Shown: piece after piece, positions 37,860-47,128 of the stretch
Layout of the letters: every line of letters starts with the position of its first letter
How positions within the stretch are numbered: position 1 is the first letter of the stretch
Assembly: GCF_000691505.1 (NCBI RefSeq)
Contig: NZ_JMIP02000021.1
Coordinates: forward strand, 48,656 to 112,655
From: Halostagnicola sp. A56
Lineage (GTDB): Archaea; Halobacteriota; Halobacteria; Halobacteriales; Natrialbaceae
DNA length: 64,000 nucleotides
Direction: 5' to 3'
The notes under the pieces: generated by a model
What the model was told of the DNA's origin: nothing
The model's database searches: none
What the model saw: only the letters and a program-made list of their open reading frames with translations
Program-made: the position numbers and the translations under genes

Positions 37860-38390
37860 GTGGACAGGATCCTCCTCAGCACCGTCGCCCACCGGCCGCC
37901 GACGGACGTGTTCCCGTACGTCGTCTCCTTTACCGACTATCACCGATACACGGAGCACCTCGAGTCCGTTCGCAAGCGTCGCGAGGGCTCCGAGAACGGC
38001 GTTGGCTCGATCTACGACCTTCGGCTCACCTGGTGGAAACTCGGGTACACCGCCCGCTCGGAGGTCGTTTCCGTCGACAACCCCCACACGCTCGAGTGGG
38101 AGCTTCGCAAGGACCTCGACGCCCGCGGCACGTGGCGGGTCGAAGCGGAACCCGAGGCGGCCCCCGACGGCGTCGAAACCGCCAGCAGGATCTACTTCGA
38201 GGCGGTCTACGATCCCCACTCCGCCGACGGGAACGCTATTTCGCTGCCGCCGTTCGTCTCGCTCGATTGGGTCGTCGGGAAGGTACAGCCGCGGCTCCTC
38301 GAGGAAGCTCGCGGCGTCGTCAGACGACTCGTCGCCGATATCGAAGGGGAGAAACGAGACGTCGAACTCACGGTTCACGAAATGCCCTAA
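37860..38390 (+). CDS. SRPBCC (START/polyketide-cyclase-like) protein
   Basis: A 176-residue protein from the GTG at 37860 (VDRILLSTVAHRPPTDVFPY). The helix-grip fold is suggested by a typical first strand and helix (TDVFPYVVSFTDYHRY), antiparallel strands and a long C-terminal helix (LLEEARGVVRRLVADIE). Such domains bind hydrophobic ligands or modify them. It is divergent from the flavoprotein at 37699. The ligand is unknown. Confidence 0.78.
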   Translation: MDRILLSTVAHRPPTDVFPYVVSFTDYHRYTEHLESVRKRREGSENGVGSIYDLRLTWWKLGYTARSEVVSVDNPHTLEWELRKDLDARGTWRVEAEPEAAPDGVETASRIYFEAVYDPHSADGNAISLPPFVSLDWVVGKVQPRLLEEARGVVRRLVADIEGEKRDVELTVHEMP

Positions 38391-38540
38391 CCGGCCCGAG
38401 CCTGACCGTTCGGTACCGATCGGGACGGACGAGCGGGACCTCGCCGGTGCTCGTCGAGCCGACGCAATCCGAGTTCCGGCAATGGAAACGGACTTACACC
38501 TCCGTCGAATAGCCGTTCGTATGTTGCAGGTGGCGCTCGC

Positions 38541-39878
38541 GTGCGCGTAATCATCGTCGGCGCGGGCGAAGTCGGCTCGAACATCGCGGCGGGACTCGCC
38601 GACGACCACGAAGTCGTCGTCGTCGACACCGACGAAGAGCGCATCGAATCGATCACGTACTCGCTTGACGTACTCGCCATCGAGGGCGACGGAACGACAC
38701 GGAGCACCCTCGTAGAGGCGGACGTCGAGGCGGCGGATATGGTCATTGCGAGCACCGACCTCGACGAGACGAACATCGTCGTCTGTGGCGCCGCCAAAAC
38801 CCTCGACGACCCGTTCACGATCGCTCGTGTGAAGGACACGACGCTGTTAGAGACCTGGGAGCACGCCGAGGGCGCGTTCGGCGTCGACTTCATGGTCTGT
38901 ACGAACCTCCACACCGCACAGACGATCGTGAAGATCGCCGGCCTCCCGAACGCACACGATGTCGACACCTTCGGGGACGGACTCGTCCAGATGGCGGAGT
39001 TCGAAATCGAGCCGGACAGCCCGATCACCGGCGACACGGTCGCGGAGGCGGATCGGTACGAATCGCTGACGTTCGCTGCGCTGTTTCGAAACGGCGATGT
39101 CGTTATCCCGACCGGCGAGACGGTCATCGAAGCCGGCGACGCCGTCGTCGTCATCGGTTCCACCGAGAGCGTCCGCCGCTTCGCCGGGTCGTTGACTCCC
39201 ACGCCGACGCTCGAGGACGCGAGCGAGATCGTCATCGTCGGGGGCAGCGAGATCGGCTACCAGACCGCCCGACTGTTCGAACAGCAGGGACTGTCTCCGC
39301 GGCTGATCGAGCAGGACCACGACCGCGCCCGTGAACTCGCAGAGTGTTTGCCGGACACGCTGGTGTTAGAAAGCGACGCGACTGACATCGACTTTCTCGT
39401 CCGCGAGCACGTCGACGAGTCGGACATCGTCGTCGCGGCGCTCGACAGCGACGAGAAGAACCTGCTCGTCTCGTTGCTCGCAAAGCGCATCGGCGTCGAA
39501 CGAACCATCGGCATCGTCGAGTACGGCGAGTACGTCGACCTCTTCGAGACCGTCGGCATCGACGTCGCGGTCAACCCGCGGCTGGTCACCTCCGAGGAGA
39601 TCACCCGGTTCACCCATGCACACCGCACCGAAAACATCGCGATGCTCGAGTCCGACCGGGCGGAGGTCCTCGAGATCGAAGTCGATCGGGACAGCCTCCT
39701 CCATAACAACCGAATTCGCGACGTGATCGCGGATCTCCCGAACAGCGTGGTGATCGGGGCGATCGCTCGAGACGGCGAACTGATCACCCCGCGAGGCGAG
39801 ACGACGGTCGAGGAGGGCGACCACGTCGTCGTCTTCGTTGAGACGGACGTGCTCGGCGAGGTCTCCGACGCGCTCTGA
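38541..39878 (+). CDS. trkA: Trk potassium uptake regulatory subunit TrkA
   Basis: A 445-residue protein with two RCK units: NAD-binding Rossmann (MRVIIVGAGEVGSNIAAGL, residues 1-19) and TrkA-C (about 135-215), then a second Rossmann (IVIVGGSEIGYQTA at about 232) and TrkA-C (about 365-445). It gates the TrkH channel for K+ accumulation, a key need in haloarchaea. It starts at GTG 38541. No trkH lies in the window. Confidence 0.93.
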   Translation: MRVIIVGAGEVGSNIAAGLADDHEVVVVDTDEERIESITYSLDVLAIEGDGTTRSTLVEADVEAADMVIASTDLDETNIVVCGAAKTLDDPFTIARVKDTTLLETWEHAEGAFGVDFMVCTNLHTAQTIVKIAGLPNAHDVDTFGDGLVQMAEFEIEPDSPITGDTVAEADRYESLTFAALFRNGDVVIPTGETVIEAGDAVVVIGSTESVRRFAGSLTPTPTLEDASEIVIVGGSEIGYQTARLFEQQGLSPRLIEQDHDRARELAECLPDTLVLESDATDIDFLVREHVDESDIVVAALDSDEKNLLVSLLAKRIGVERTIGIVEYGEYVDLFETVGIDVAVNPRLVTSEEITRFTHAHRTENIAMLESDRAEVLEIEVDRDSLLHNNRIRDVIADLPNSVVIGAIARDGELITPRGETTVEEGDHVVVFVETDVLGEVSDAL

Positions 39879-40043
39879 GGCCCGCGACCCGCGGGCCACA
39901 GGGTTCTCTCGGGTAGGCGGGGCCTGCTCGTCTCCTTCTAGATTGGCTTGATTCATCGATTAGTTCCGATATCGAGAAATATCGCCAACCCGAACGGTGG
40001 ATTAACCGCGGGATATTAACCCGTCGGTGCGGTAGAGTGTGTC

Positions 40044-41210
40044 ATGAGCGAGGTACGCGTTGCGGGTGTCGGCCTGACGCCGTTCGGAAACGTGCCCGAG
40101 CGGACGAGTCGGGATCTCTTCGGGCAGGCGAGCATCGAGGCGTTCGAGCAAAGCGGGGTGGCCCGGTCCGACGTCGACGGTGTCCTCTACGGGAATTTCA
40201 TGGGAGAGCTTTCCGAGCATCAGGGTCATCAGGGCCCGCTGATGGCCGAGGCGGCGGGGGTGCAGGCACCGGCGACCCGGTACGAATCCGCCTGCGCCTC
40301 GAGCGGCGTCGCGGTCGCCGACGCGGTAAAGCGCATTCGAAACGGCGAGGACGACGTGCTCCTCGTCGGCGGGGCAGAGCGGATGACGAACCTCGGAACC
40401 GCGGGCGCGACGGAAGCGCTCGCCATCGCCGCCGACGACCTCTGGGAGGTCCGTGCGGGGACGACATTCCCCGGCGCCTACGCCCTGATGGCTCAGGCGT
40501 ACTTCGAAACCTACGGCGGCGAGCACGCCGACCTCGCACACATCGCCGTCAAGAACCACGACAACGCTCTCGAGAACGAGAAGGCCCAGTACCAGCGCGC
40601 GATCGAGGTCGATGACGTGCTCGAGGCCCCGCAGGTCTCCTCGCCGCTCGGGTTGTACGACTCCTGTCCGATCTCCGACGGCGCGGCGGCGCTCGTCCTC
40701 ACCAGCGAGTCCTACGCGGAGGAACACGGCCTCGAGGCGCCGGTCGCGATCACGGGAACCGGACAGGGCGGCGACCGGATGGCCCTGCACGATCGGGAAT
40801 ATCTCGCGCGCTCGCCCGCCGCACGCGAGGCGGGCGAAGCGGCCTACGCCGACGCCGGAATCGACGCGAACGATGTCGACTTCGCCGAGGTCCACGACTG
40901 CTTTACGATCGCGGAGGTGCTCGCCATCGAAGCCCTCGATCTCGAGTCGATCGGCGAGGGGGTCACCGCCGCTCGAGACGGGCGCACGACCGCGGACGGC
41001 GAGACGCCGATCAACCTCTCGGGCGGCCTGAAGGCGAAAGGTCACCCCGTCGGCGCGACGGGGGCGTCCCAGATCGCCGAAGTCACGTCGCTGCTCGCGA
41101 ACGAACACGCAAACAGCGACGCCGTTTCCGACGCGACGACCGCACTCGCGCACAACGCGGGTGGAACCGTGGCATCTGCGACGGTTCACGTACTGGAGGT
41201 GGTCGAATGA
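40044..41210 (+). CDS. Thiolase-family acetyl-CoA acyltransferase (SCP2-type)
   Basis: A 388-residue thiolase. The nucleophilic Cys is in ESACASSGVAV (about residue 87). The C-terminal motifs are EVHDCFTIAEVLAIE and GHPVGATGASQIAE. This SCP2-like archaeal group works with a small OB-fold protein, encoded directly after it, and catalyses Claisen-type condensation or cleavage of acyl-CoA. Its stop TGA lies in the first copy of a 19-bp direct repeat. It is intact. Confidence 0.9.
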   Translation: MSEVRVAGVGLTPFGNVPERTSRDLFGQASIEAFEQSGVARSDVDGVLYGNFMGELSEHQGHQGPLMAEAAGVQAPATRYESACASSGVAVADAVKRIRNGEDDVLLVGGAERMTNLGTAGATEALAIAADDLWEVRAGTTFPGAYALMAQAYFETYGGEHADLAHIAVKNHDNALENEKAQYQRAIEVDDVLEAPQVSSPLGLYDSCPISDGAAALVLTSESYAEEHGLEAPVAITGTGQGGDRMALHDREYLARSPAAREAGEAAYADAGIDANDVDFAEVHDCFTIAEVLAIEALDLESIGEGVTAARDGRTTADGETPINLSGGLKAKGHPVGATGASQIAEVTSLLANEHANSDAVSDATTALAHNAGGTVASATVHVLEVVE

Positions 41211-41330
41211 GAGAGCGCCAGCGAGCGAGTTCGACGACAGCAGTTCTCCGATCTGCAGGTAGTCGAGCAAGCGAGCGTTGTGAGCGAATTCGAGTACGCC
41301 AGACCGTCGGTCTGGAGGTGGTCGAATGAG
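41193..41330. repeat. 19-bp direct repeat flanking a 100-bp insert between thiolase and OB-fold genes
   Basis: CTGGAGGTGGTCGAATGAG at 41193-41211 recurs exactly at 41312-41330. The first copy holds the thiolase stop codon and the second the start of the OB-fold gene. Related loci often have these genes overlapping by ATGA. The arrangement suggests that a local duplication with about 100 bp of filler separated a formerly overlapping pair. The downstream gene keeps its start signal. Confidence 0.75.
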
Positions 41331-41709
41331 CGAGATCAGAGACGACGGATTCGACGACTGGCTCGACGCCGCCGAGGAGGGTGCGGCCTACTCCCTCGAG
41401 TGTCCGGATGGACACGGTTCGCTCCCGCCGCGGCAGGTGTGTCCGGAGTGTGGGTCGACGGAACTCGCGCGCCAGCAGTTGCCCGAATCGGGGACGATCG
41501 AGACGTTCACCGTCACCCACGTTCCGACGCCGTCGTTCGAGGACGACGCCCCTTACGCGACCGCGATCGCGGATTTCGGCCCGGTTCGGCTCACCGGGCA
41601 GGTCGCCGGGATCGACCTCGAGTCGATCGAGAACGGCCTCGAGGTCGAAATCGCGGTCACCGTCTCCGAGACGACCGGCGAGCGAGTACTGACGTTCGAA
41701 CCGGTATAG
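41326..41709 (+). CDS. Zn-ribbon OB-fold protein partnering thiolase (DUF35-type)
   Basis: A 127-residue protein from the ATG at 41326. A zinc ribbon with CPDGHGSLPPRQVCPECG (about residues 26-43) is followed by an OB fold (GTIETFTVTHVPTPSFED and the RLTGQVAGIDLESI segment). These proteins form complexes with SCP2-type thiolases and HMG-CoA synthase and bind acyl-CoA intermediates. Its position next to the thiolase supports the pairing. Confidence 0.88.
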   Translation: MSEIRDDGFDDWLDAAEEGAAYSLECPDGHGSLPPRQVCPECGSTELARQQLPESGTIETFTVTHVPTPSFEDDAPYATAIADFGPVRLTGQVAGIDLESIENGLEVEIAVTVSETTGERVLTFEPV

Positions 41710-41753
41710 AACAGGCGGCTGGCCGCTGGAGATCGGCACGAAGCGACGCGGAC

Positions 41754-42611
41754 TCAGTTCTCGAGATACTCACCGGCTAACAGCTCGACGCGTTCGCGAG
41801 TTTCTGCCGGAATCGCCTCCGGCGGCGTGTTGATCGTGCCCTCGAGCGCCGACCAGGCGTGACTCTCGAAGTCGTCGGGCATCGTTCGGATCGCGCGCTC
41901 GATGACCGCGTTGATCGACTCTTGATTGGCCTCGGCGTTCTTGAGGACTTCCTCGAGGGTAACTTCGCTGTCTTCCTTCCAGACGTCGTAGTCGGTGACG
42001 CCGGCGACGGTGGCGTAGCTCAGTTCCGCCTCGCGGGCAAGTTTTGCCTCGGGGATCGCCGTCATCCCGACGACGTCCCAGCCTTGCTCGCGGTAGAACT
42101 CGCTCTCAGCTTTCGTCGAAAACTGCGGACCCTCGATGCAGACGTACGTGCCGTTCTCTGCGACCTCGGCCTCCGTCGCCTCCCGCGCGGATTCGGCGAG
42201 GTGGGCGACCATCTCGGGACAGTAAGGGTGGGCAAAACCCATGTGGACGACCATGCCGTCCCCGAAGAACGTCGGCGAACGGTGTTTAGTGCGATCGAAA
42301 ATCTGGTCGGGGACGACCAGCGTCTGGGGCGGCAGGTCCTCGCGGAGGCTGCCGACGGCGTTGGTGGCGATGACTCGATCGACGCCGGCTGCCTTGAGCG
42401 CGTAGATGTTCGCCCGGTAGGAGGCGTCGGTCGGCGTGTGCTGGTGGTCGCTTCCGTGTCGCGGCAGGAAGGCGACCTCCCGCCCGCCGAGTTCGCCCAG
42501 CGTGATGTCGTCGGTCGGGTCACCGTAGGGTGTCGAGATCGATTCGGTTCGCGTGTTCTCGAGTGGCAGTGCCTCGTAGATTCCGCTGCCGCCGATGACG
42601 CCGATTGTCAT
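41754..42611 (-). CDS. mtnP: S-methyl-5'-thioadenosine phosphorylase
   Basis: A 285-residue phosphorylase of the PNP/MTAP family. IGVIGGSGIYEAL (residues 3-15) starts the phosphate-binding loop. RHGSDHQHTPTDASYRANI is the classical His segment and IEGPQFSTKAESEFYREQG holds the substrate site. GMTAIPEAKLAREAELSYA ends the signature, and the DYDVWKEDSE segment fits MTAP rather than PNP. It recycles methylthioadenosine. It is convergent with the OB-fold gene. Confidence 0.92.
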   Translation of the reverse strand: MTIGVIGGSGIYEALPLENTRTESISTPYGDPTDDITLGELGGREVAFLPRHGSDHQHTPTDASYRANIYALKAAGVDRVIATNAVGSLREDLPPQTLVVPDQIFDRTKHRSPTFFGDGMVVHMGFAHPYCPEMVAHLAESAREATEAEVAENGTYVCIEGPQFSTKAESEFYREQGWDVVGMTAIPEAKLAREAELSYATVAGVTDYDVWKEDSEVTLEEVLKNAEANQESINAVIERAIRTMPDDFESHAWSALEGTINTPPEAIPAETRERVELLAGEYLEN

Positions 42612-42784
42612 GGGACAGCCTGCGGCGGGAACCGACTAAACGATACGGGTTCGGCGGTCGGCTGTCACACGGACCCGCCTCGAAGCGGCGGATTCGCGCT
42701 CGGAAGCAAACGGTACAATTGTCGTGCGGGTTGTTGTCAATGGCTACGAGAACTCATATAGATGGCATACGATTTCGGATCGTA

Positions 42785-44233
42785 ATGCCCTCCAACCGCT
42801 CCTCGAGCGAGAGCGATCTCACCGACGGGTCGCTCGTTCGCCCTATGTTCCACCTGACGTGGCCGCTCGTGGTCATCCAGTTGTTGCAGGTCGCCTACAA
42901 CGTCGGCGACACGTTCTGGCTGGGCGCGCTCTCGCCAGACGCCGTCGGCGCGTTGAGTCTCGCCTTTCCGCTGATCTTCTTTCTGATCTCGATCGGCGGG
43001 GGGTTCACCGCCGCGGGCGCGATCCTCATCGCCCAGCACTCCGGCGCGGAAAGCGACAGGGGTGGCTTGATCGCCGGACAGACGATCTCGTTTATCACGC
43101 TCATCGCGATCGCCATCGCCGTGATCGGCTTTCTCGCGACCGACTCGATGCTGGCGCTGCTGCCGGCCGACCCCGAAACCGAGGCCGCGATCATCCCGCT
43201 GGCCAGCGAGTACATGCGCGTGTTCTTTCTCGGAATGCCCTTCCTGTTCGGGTTTTTCATCTTCGTCTCGCTGATGCGCGGGTACGGCAACACCCGCGCG
43301 CCGATGATCGTGATGTTCATAAGCGTCGTCTTCAACCTCGTCGTCGACCCCGTGTTCATCTTCGGCGTCGGCCCCGTCCCGAGACTGGAGATGGCGGGCG
43401 CGGCGGTCGCGACCGTCCTCTCGAGGGCCATCGCGACGGTGATTGGGTTCTACGTCCTGTTTTACACCGACGTCGGCCCCGAGATCGAAGCGAACCACCT
43501 GCTCCCGCGGGCCGAATACGTCACCGGGATCACGAGACTCGGCGTCCCAACGGCGCTCGAGCAGTCGATGAGTTCGCTGGCGATGATCGCGATGACGGCG
43601 ATCGTCTCGACGTTTCCGCCGGCGGTCGTGACGGCCTACGGCCTGGGTAACCGTCTGATCTCGCTCGCGTTTCTCCCGGCGCTGGGGATGAGCCAGGCGA
43701 CGGACACCATCGTCGGCCAGAATTTAGGGGCGGGCAAGCCCGAGCGCGCGGCGCGGGCGACGTTGCTCGCCGCGGGCGTCATCGCCGCGGTCATGGCCGT
43801 CGGCGGCGCGGTCGCGTTCCTCGTCCCGGAACCGATCGTGTCCGTGTTCCTCACCGCGGACGTCGAGGGGCGGGCGGCGACCGTCGGCTACGGAACGACC
43901 TACCTGCAGGTCGCCGCGCTGATGTTCGTCTTCATGGGCGTCATGCAGGTGTTTCTGGGCGCGTTCCGCGGCGCGGGTAACACGAAGACGGCGCTGGCGT
44001 TTTCGGTGATCGCGCTGTGGTTCGGCCGCGTGCTCGTCACCGTCTTCTTACTGTTCGTCGCCGACTGGGGGACGACCGGCATCTGGGTCGGCGTCCTCGT
44101 CGGCGACGTGGTCGGCGCGATAGCGGCGGGTGCGTGGTTCACTCGAGGTACGTGGAAGCGGTCGCTGATCGACAGTAGCGACGACGGAGCAGAACAGACG
44201 GACTCGAGCGATGTGGAATCGATCGTCGAATAG
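42785..44233 (+). CDS. MATE-family efflux transporter
   Basis: A 482-residue antiporter with 12 predicted transmembrane helices in two homologous halves. MATE hallmarks are WPLVVIQLLQVAYNVGDTFW in helix 1, the RGYGNTRAPM turn, and QNLGAGKPERA and FRGAGNTKTA in the second half. The ATG at 42785 is chosen because the family starts near there; the frame extends upstream. It exports cationic compounds against Na+ or H+. It borders an integrative element whose left end begins just after its stop. Confidence 0.92.
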   Translation: MPSNRSSSESDLTDGSLVRPMFHLTWPLVVIQLLQVAYNVGDTFWLGALSPDAVGALSLAFPLIFFLISIGGGFTAAGAILIAQHSGAESDRGGLIAGQTISFITLIAIAIAVIGFLATDSMLALLPADPETEAAIIPLASEYMRVFFLGMPFLFGFFIFVSLMRGYGNTRAPMIVMFISVVFNLVVDPVFIFGVGPVPRLEMAGAAVATVLSRAIATVIGFYVLFYTDVGPEIEANHLLPRAEYVTGITRLGVPTALEQSMSSLAMIAMTAIVSTFPPAVVTAYGLGNRLISLAFLPALGMSQATDTIVGQNLGAGKPERAARATLLAAGVIAAVMAVGGAVAFLVPEPIVSVFLTADVEGRAATVGYGTTYLQVAALMFVFMGVMQVFLGAFRGAGNTKTALAFSVIALWFGRVLVTVFLLFVADWGTTGIWVGVLVGDVVGAIAAGAWFTRGTWKRSLIDSSDDGAEQTDSSDVESIVE

Positions 44234-44262
44234 CAAGGCGAACATGATTGGGTTCACACTAG

Positions 44263-44676
44263 CTAAATTTCTGTTGTAGATCCCGAAATACGGATCGAAT
44301 ATAATTTATAGAGCATACCGATGACGCCAACGCTTCCGAAGAGCAAGAATCCGAGAATACCAATGGAAGAAAACCCCTGAGAGAGGAGTAACGCGCAGGC
44401 TGCAATCCAGACTGCCGACAAAAACAGCATAGTCCAATCAGACAAACCAAAGACATCCGTTGACGATTGATCCATCCAGTTAGCGAGTCTCGTTCCGAAA
44501 TAGAACGTCAATAGTAACATGCCAAGGACGACATCTTCAATCCAGTTTCCGGTGGGTTCGCCCTGTAGAGCGCTCTCTATCCCTGGCTGCATTACTATCC
44601 CAGCCGTCGCTATGAGGAGAATTCCCCAAATGACGTTCTTTCGTTGATATAGAGAGTGTCTGATTTCATCTTCCAT
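44263..44676 (-). CDS. Four-helix membrane protein
   Basis: A 137-residue protein from the ATG at 44676. Hydrophobic segments lie at about residues 15-32, 48-62, 80-98 and 105-125, with short polar loops. Base composition is clearly A/T-rich compared with the MATE gene beside it, which marks the element's edge. It is divergent from the gene at 44737; the 60-bp gap contains A/T-rich promoter-like DNA on both sides. No known family. Confidence 0.6.
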   Translation of the reverse strand: MEDEIRHSLYQRKNVIWGILLIATAGIVMQPGIESALQGEPTGNWIEDVVLGMLLLTFYFGTRLANWMDQSSTDVFGLSDWTMLFLSAVWIAACALLLSQGFSSIGILGFLLFGSVGVIGMLYKLYSIRISGSTTEI

Positions 44677-44736
44677 AGATACGATCTGATATTACGAAAA
44701 CAATTGTAGAGATAATATATAATAGAAGGAACTACT

Positions 44737-44979
44737 ATGCCACCTGTTGAAACAACCGGCATGGCTAAATCTCGGGCGCTGATCACGGACACCGAATTCA
44801 ATCGAATCAGCGGCGAGGCGGATGTTGAGGACTCAAAAAAATACCAAGCAGTCTCGCGGGTACGAAAGCGTATTCGTGATGAATTGCCGCGAGATGTTGA
44901 GATGCTCGAGGAACACCACCCGGAACTACTCGAGGAACTCCGCGACGTGGTCTGTGAAGACGGTGGTCCTGATGAGTAG
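44737..44979 (+). CDS. Conserved small helical protein of integrative elements
   Basis: An 80-residue protein from the ATG at 44737. It is highly charged and helical (MAKSRALITDTEFNRISGEA, then SRVRKRIRDELPRDVEMLEE), ending in an acidic tail. Proteins of this kind recur in haloarchaeal proviruses and plasmids, usually ahead of replication or regulatory genes, to my recollection. A TATA-like GATAATATATAATAG lies upstream (about 44711-44725). Its end overlaps the next start by 8 bp. Function unknown. Confidence 0.65.
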   Translation: MPPVETTGMAKSRALITDTEFNRISGEADVEDSKKYQAVSRVRKRIRDELPRDVEMLEEHHPELLEELRDVVCEDGGPDE

Positions 44980-45607
44980 TGCAGCCGCCGATGGCAACTC
45001 ACGTCTCGAGTGGCCTACTGAACTCGAGCGTACCGATCCCGCTGCTCGCGAACGGACTACCAAGTTCGACGTCACACTCGGGAACGCGATCAAGGACATC
45101 AAACGCGAGATGGACCGCCTCGAGGTCGACGACTGGCGACTCGAGACGGCGATGCCCCAACGGAAGACCGACGGGCTTCCCTACGCCAGTGCTGCGGAAC
45201 CGGACGATCCTGGCGTCGCCCTCCGCTGGACTGACGATGGCGAGGACTACGCGATCGCGTGCGATCACTACACGCGTGTCCGCGACAACACCCGCGCAAT
45301 CGGACTGTATCTAAACGAGAAGCGCAAGATGGAGAATCGACCGGTGACGACCGGTCAGTCGGAGTTCGCGACGGCGCGGCTACCACCAGCTGATGGCGAG
45401 GCGATCGCCGCGCCGCCAGCCTCGGGCACCGACGGCCTCCAGGAGGAACCGCACGAGATCCTCGAGATCTCACCTGACGCTTCCGAAGACGTGGTGAAGA
45501 CGGTTGCGAGACGGAAGTCGGCAGACGTTCACCCCGATGGTGACGATCCTGATGTCAGCGTGTATAAACGGATCCAGAAAGCGAAGAAAGTACTGTTGCG
45601 CGAGTAG
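44972..45607 (+). CDS. J-domain protein of a haloviral type
   Basis: A 211-residue protein; the ATG at 44972 overlaps the preceding stop. The N-terminal 150 residues are an element-specific domain (TKFDVTLGNAIKDIKREMDR, GEDYAIACDHYTRVRDNTRA). The C-terminus is a J-like domain (PHEILEISPDASEDVVKTVA) with the HPD-type turn VHPDGDDPD and a final helix, about residues 155-210. J-domains recruit Hsp70/DnaK, and similar proteins are found in haloviruses. It may help viral replication or assembly through host chaperones. Confidence 0.65.
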   Translation: MSSAAADGNSRLEWPTELERTDPAARERTTKFDVTLGNAIKDIKREMDRLEVDDWRLETAMPQRKTDGLPYASAAEPDDPGVALRWTDDGEDYAIACDHYTRVRDNTRAIGLYLNEKRKMENRPVTTGQSEFATARLPPADGEAIAAPPASGTDGLQEEPHEILEISPDASEDVVKTVARRKSADVHPDGDDPDVSVYKRIQKAKKVLLRE

Positions 45608-45636
45608 CCGTGTGGTGGGTGTTGACTATCGGTAGA

Positions 45637-45912
45637 TCACAACCACCACAGGTCACGCTTGTGATCAGAAAGCCAGTCTTTTGCGTCCATAAGCGAAGTC
45701 AGGCGGACATTATCCCGTCCACCGCCCCCGTACATTTCGACTGGTGACTCCGGATCACGCGCTAATTCGCGTAAAAGGTCCTCGACCTGCCCCTGGTCCG
45801 ACGAAGCGAACCAGTTCTTCACTGTGTCGACTTGCCGCTTGCTATTGCCCGTAACCTTCTTCCGGGCTAACTTCTCGACTATGTCGGCTGTTAATTCTTC
45901 TTCTCGTGTCAT
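45637..45912 (-). CDS. Small hypothetical protein of the element
   Basis: A 91-residue protein from the ATG at 45912. It is acidic and helical in the first half (TADIVEKLARKKVTGNSKRQ), with a Gly-rich turn (MYGGGGRDN) and a Trp-rich end (KDWLSDHKRDLWWL). It lies convergent to the J-domain gene with a 30-bp gap. It looks like a real gene by composition, but no family is recognised. Confidence 0.5.
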   Translation of the reverse strand: MTREEELTADIVEKLARKKVTGNSKRQVDTVKNWFASSDQGQVEDLLRELARDPESPVEMYGGGGRDNVRLTSLMDAKDWLSDHKRDLWWL

Positions 45913-46045
45913 CGCGCGTGACGGTCATACCTAAGAACCACTCCATAATAAACCTGTTCCTCTAGAACCACAGCTATGGGTGTACTGGCTACGGTCAGTG
46001 TAGATTTACGAAAGCATTATTGTGCCACATGGCATACACCGTGGT

Positions 46046-46659
46046 ATGTCGGAGTTACAAAACTCGCCCGGAGAGTCCATGGTTGACGACACCACGCTAA
46101 CGGATGTCCTAGGAGACCACCCGAAGGTCAAAATCCTCACGGCGTTACTAGGAGAATCCGATCGTGACCTCAACACCAGTGACCTCGCACGACTCGCGGG
46201 AATCGAACGCAGCACGGTGTACGATCACATCGACGTGCTCCGCGCCTACGGGCTTGTTGAGCAGACCCGGACTGTCGGGAACAGCAAAATGTACCAACTC
46301 AACAAGGAAAACGAAGCAGCGAAAGCCCTCGGAAAATTTGACTGGGCGCTCACCAACATCCTCGCAGAGAAAGAAGAAGCTGGAGAACTTCCGGGCCCGC
46401 CCACGCGCGCAAACACAAGAACCGATTCGAGAAGCTGGTTGGACGTCGACCGGACGACTACAGCGAGGTCCAAGATTTATTCAACGAAGGCGAGGTTCCC
46501 GAGGACGTCGACCTCGAGACTGGGTCATGGACGACACTCGAGCAGTTCGTCGACGGACGAGCGCAACTGAGCCCATTCGAGGGCCTTGCTCTCGTCGCGA
46601 TCGTCTCAACAGCCCTCTTACTCTCACTCCTACTCGTGGAGGGGGTGGTGTTCGCGTGA
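46046..46659 (+). pseudogene. Winged-helix regulator with a C-terminal membrane helix, frameshifted
   Basis: From the ATG at 46046 a winged helix (KILTALLGESDRDLNTSDLA, RSTVYDHIDVLRAYGLVEQT) is intact to about 46400. A frame change by one base around 46395-46405 then leads to a second open frame, without any start codon of its own. It encodes HKNRFEKLVGRRPDDYSEVQ and GSWTTLEQFVDGRAQLSPFE and ends in a hydrophobic helix at 46659. The two parts probably belonged to one protein; as written the first frame runs to 46570. The frameshift may be a sequencing error. Confidence 0.6.
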
Positions 46660-46970
46660 GCACGAGCACCGAGGATATCGCCGATCGCGAACGCCAACGT
46701 GCATCTGAGCACGCGGTCGGGGTCACTGAGCACGTCGAAGACCAGTGGCCCAATCGCGCTCTCGTCGACGACGTCGACATCGAACAGGCGTGGTCCGAAG
46801 CTACCCCGATCCACTATCCGAGTGCCCGACGCGGGGCAGTTGCCCGGTACCACCGTCGCAGCGACACCGTCATTCTCGCCCGACAGGGCGCGATCACGAC
46901 GTGCATTGAGCTGATGGACCGCCCGTGGTCCGAGCGTATCTACATCCGAAAACAGGTGACAGACCAATGA
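46656..46970 (+). CDS. Small element protein of unknown function
   Basis: A 104-residue protein from the GTG at 46656, overlapping the preceding TGA by GTGA. The second half contains ARYHRRSDTVILARQGAITT and CIELMDRPWSERIYIRKQ, a compact beta-rich part found in haloviral and provirus ORFs as I recall. The tight overlaps with both neighbours show a polycistronic element operon. No function is known; a phage-type nucleic-acid protein is possible. Confidence 0.55.
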   Translation: MSTSTEDIADRERQRASEHAVGVTEHVEDQWPNRALVDDVDIEQAWSEATPIHYPSARRGAVARYHRRSDTVILARQGAITTCIELMDRPWSERIYIRKQVTDQ

Positions 46971-47128
46971 GTACGGCTGACTCTCCCCAACCAGTTGACG
47001 ACCTAACCGACGACGAACGAGCGCTATTCGAACGGATCGCCGAGAAACACGAGGATGACGACGAGGTGCGACGCATCTGCGAGATCGTGCTTCAGTCCTC
47101 AGATGACAATGAGGTGGCGAACTCATGA
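46967..47128 (+). CDS. Small acidic element protein
   Basis: A 53-residue protein. The ATG at 46967 overlaps the previous stop (ATGA). It is mostly helical and acidic (DDLTDDERALFERIAEKHED, DDEVRRICEIVLQ). The 3' end overlaps the convergent integrase by 37 bp. It is probably the last gene of the small operon. Function unknown. Confidence 0.5.
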   Translation: MSTADSPQPVDDLTDDERALFERIAEKHEDDDEVRRICEIVLQSSDDNEVANS

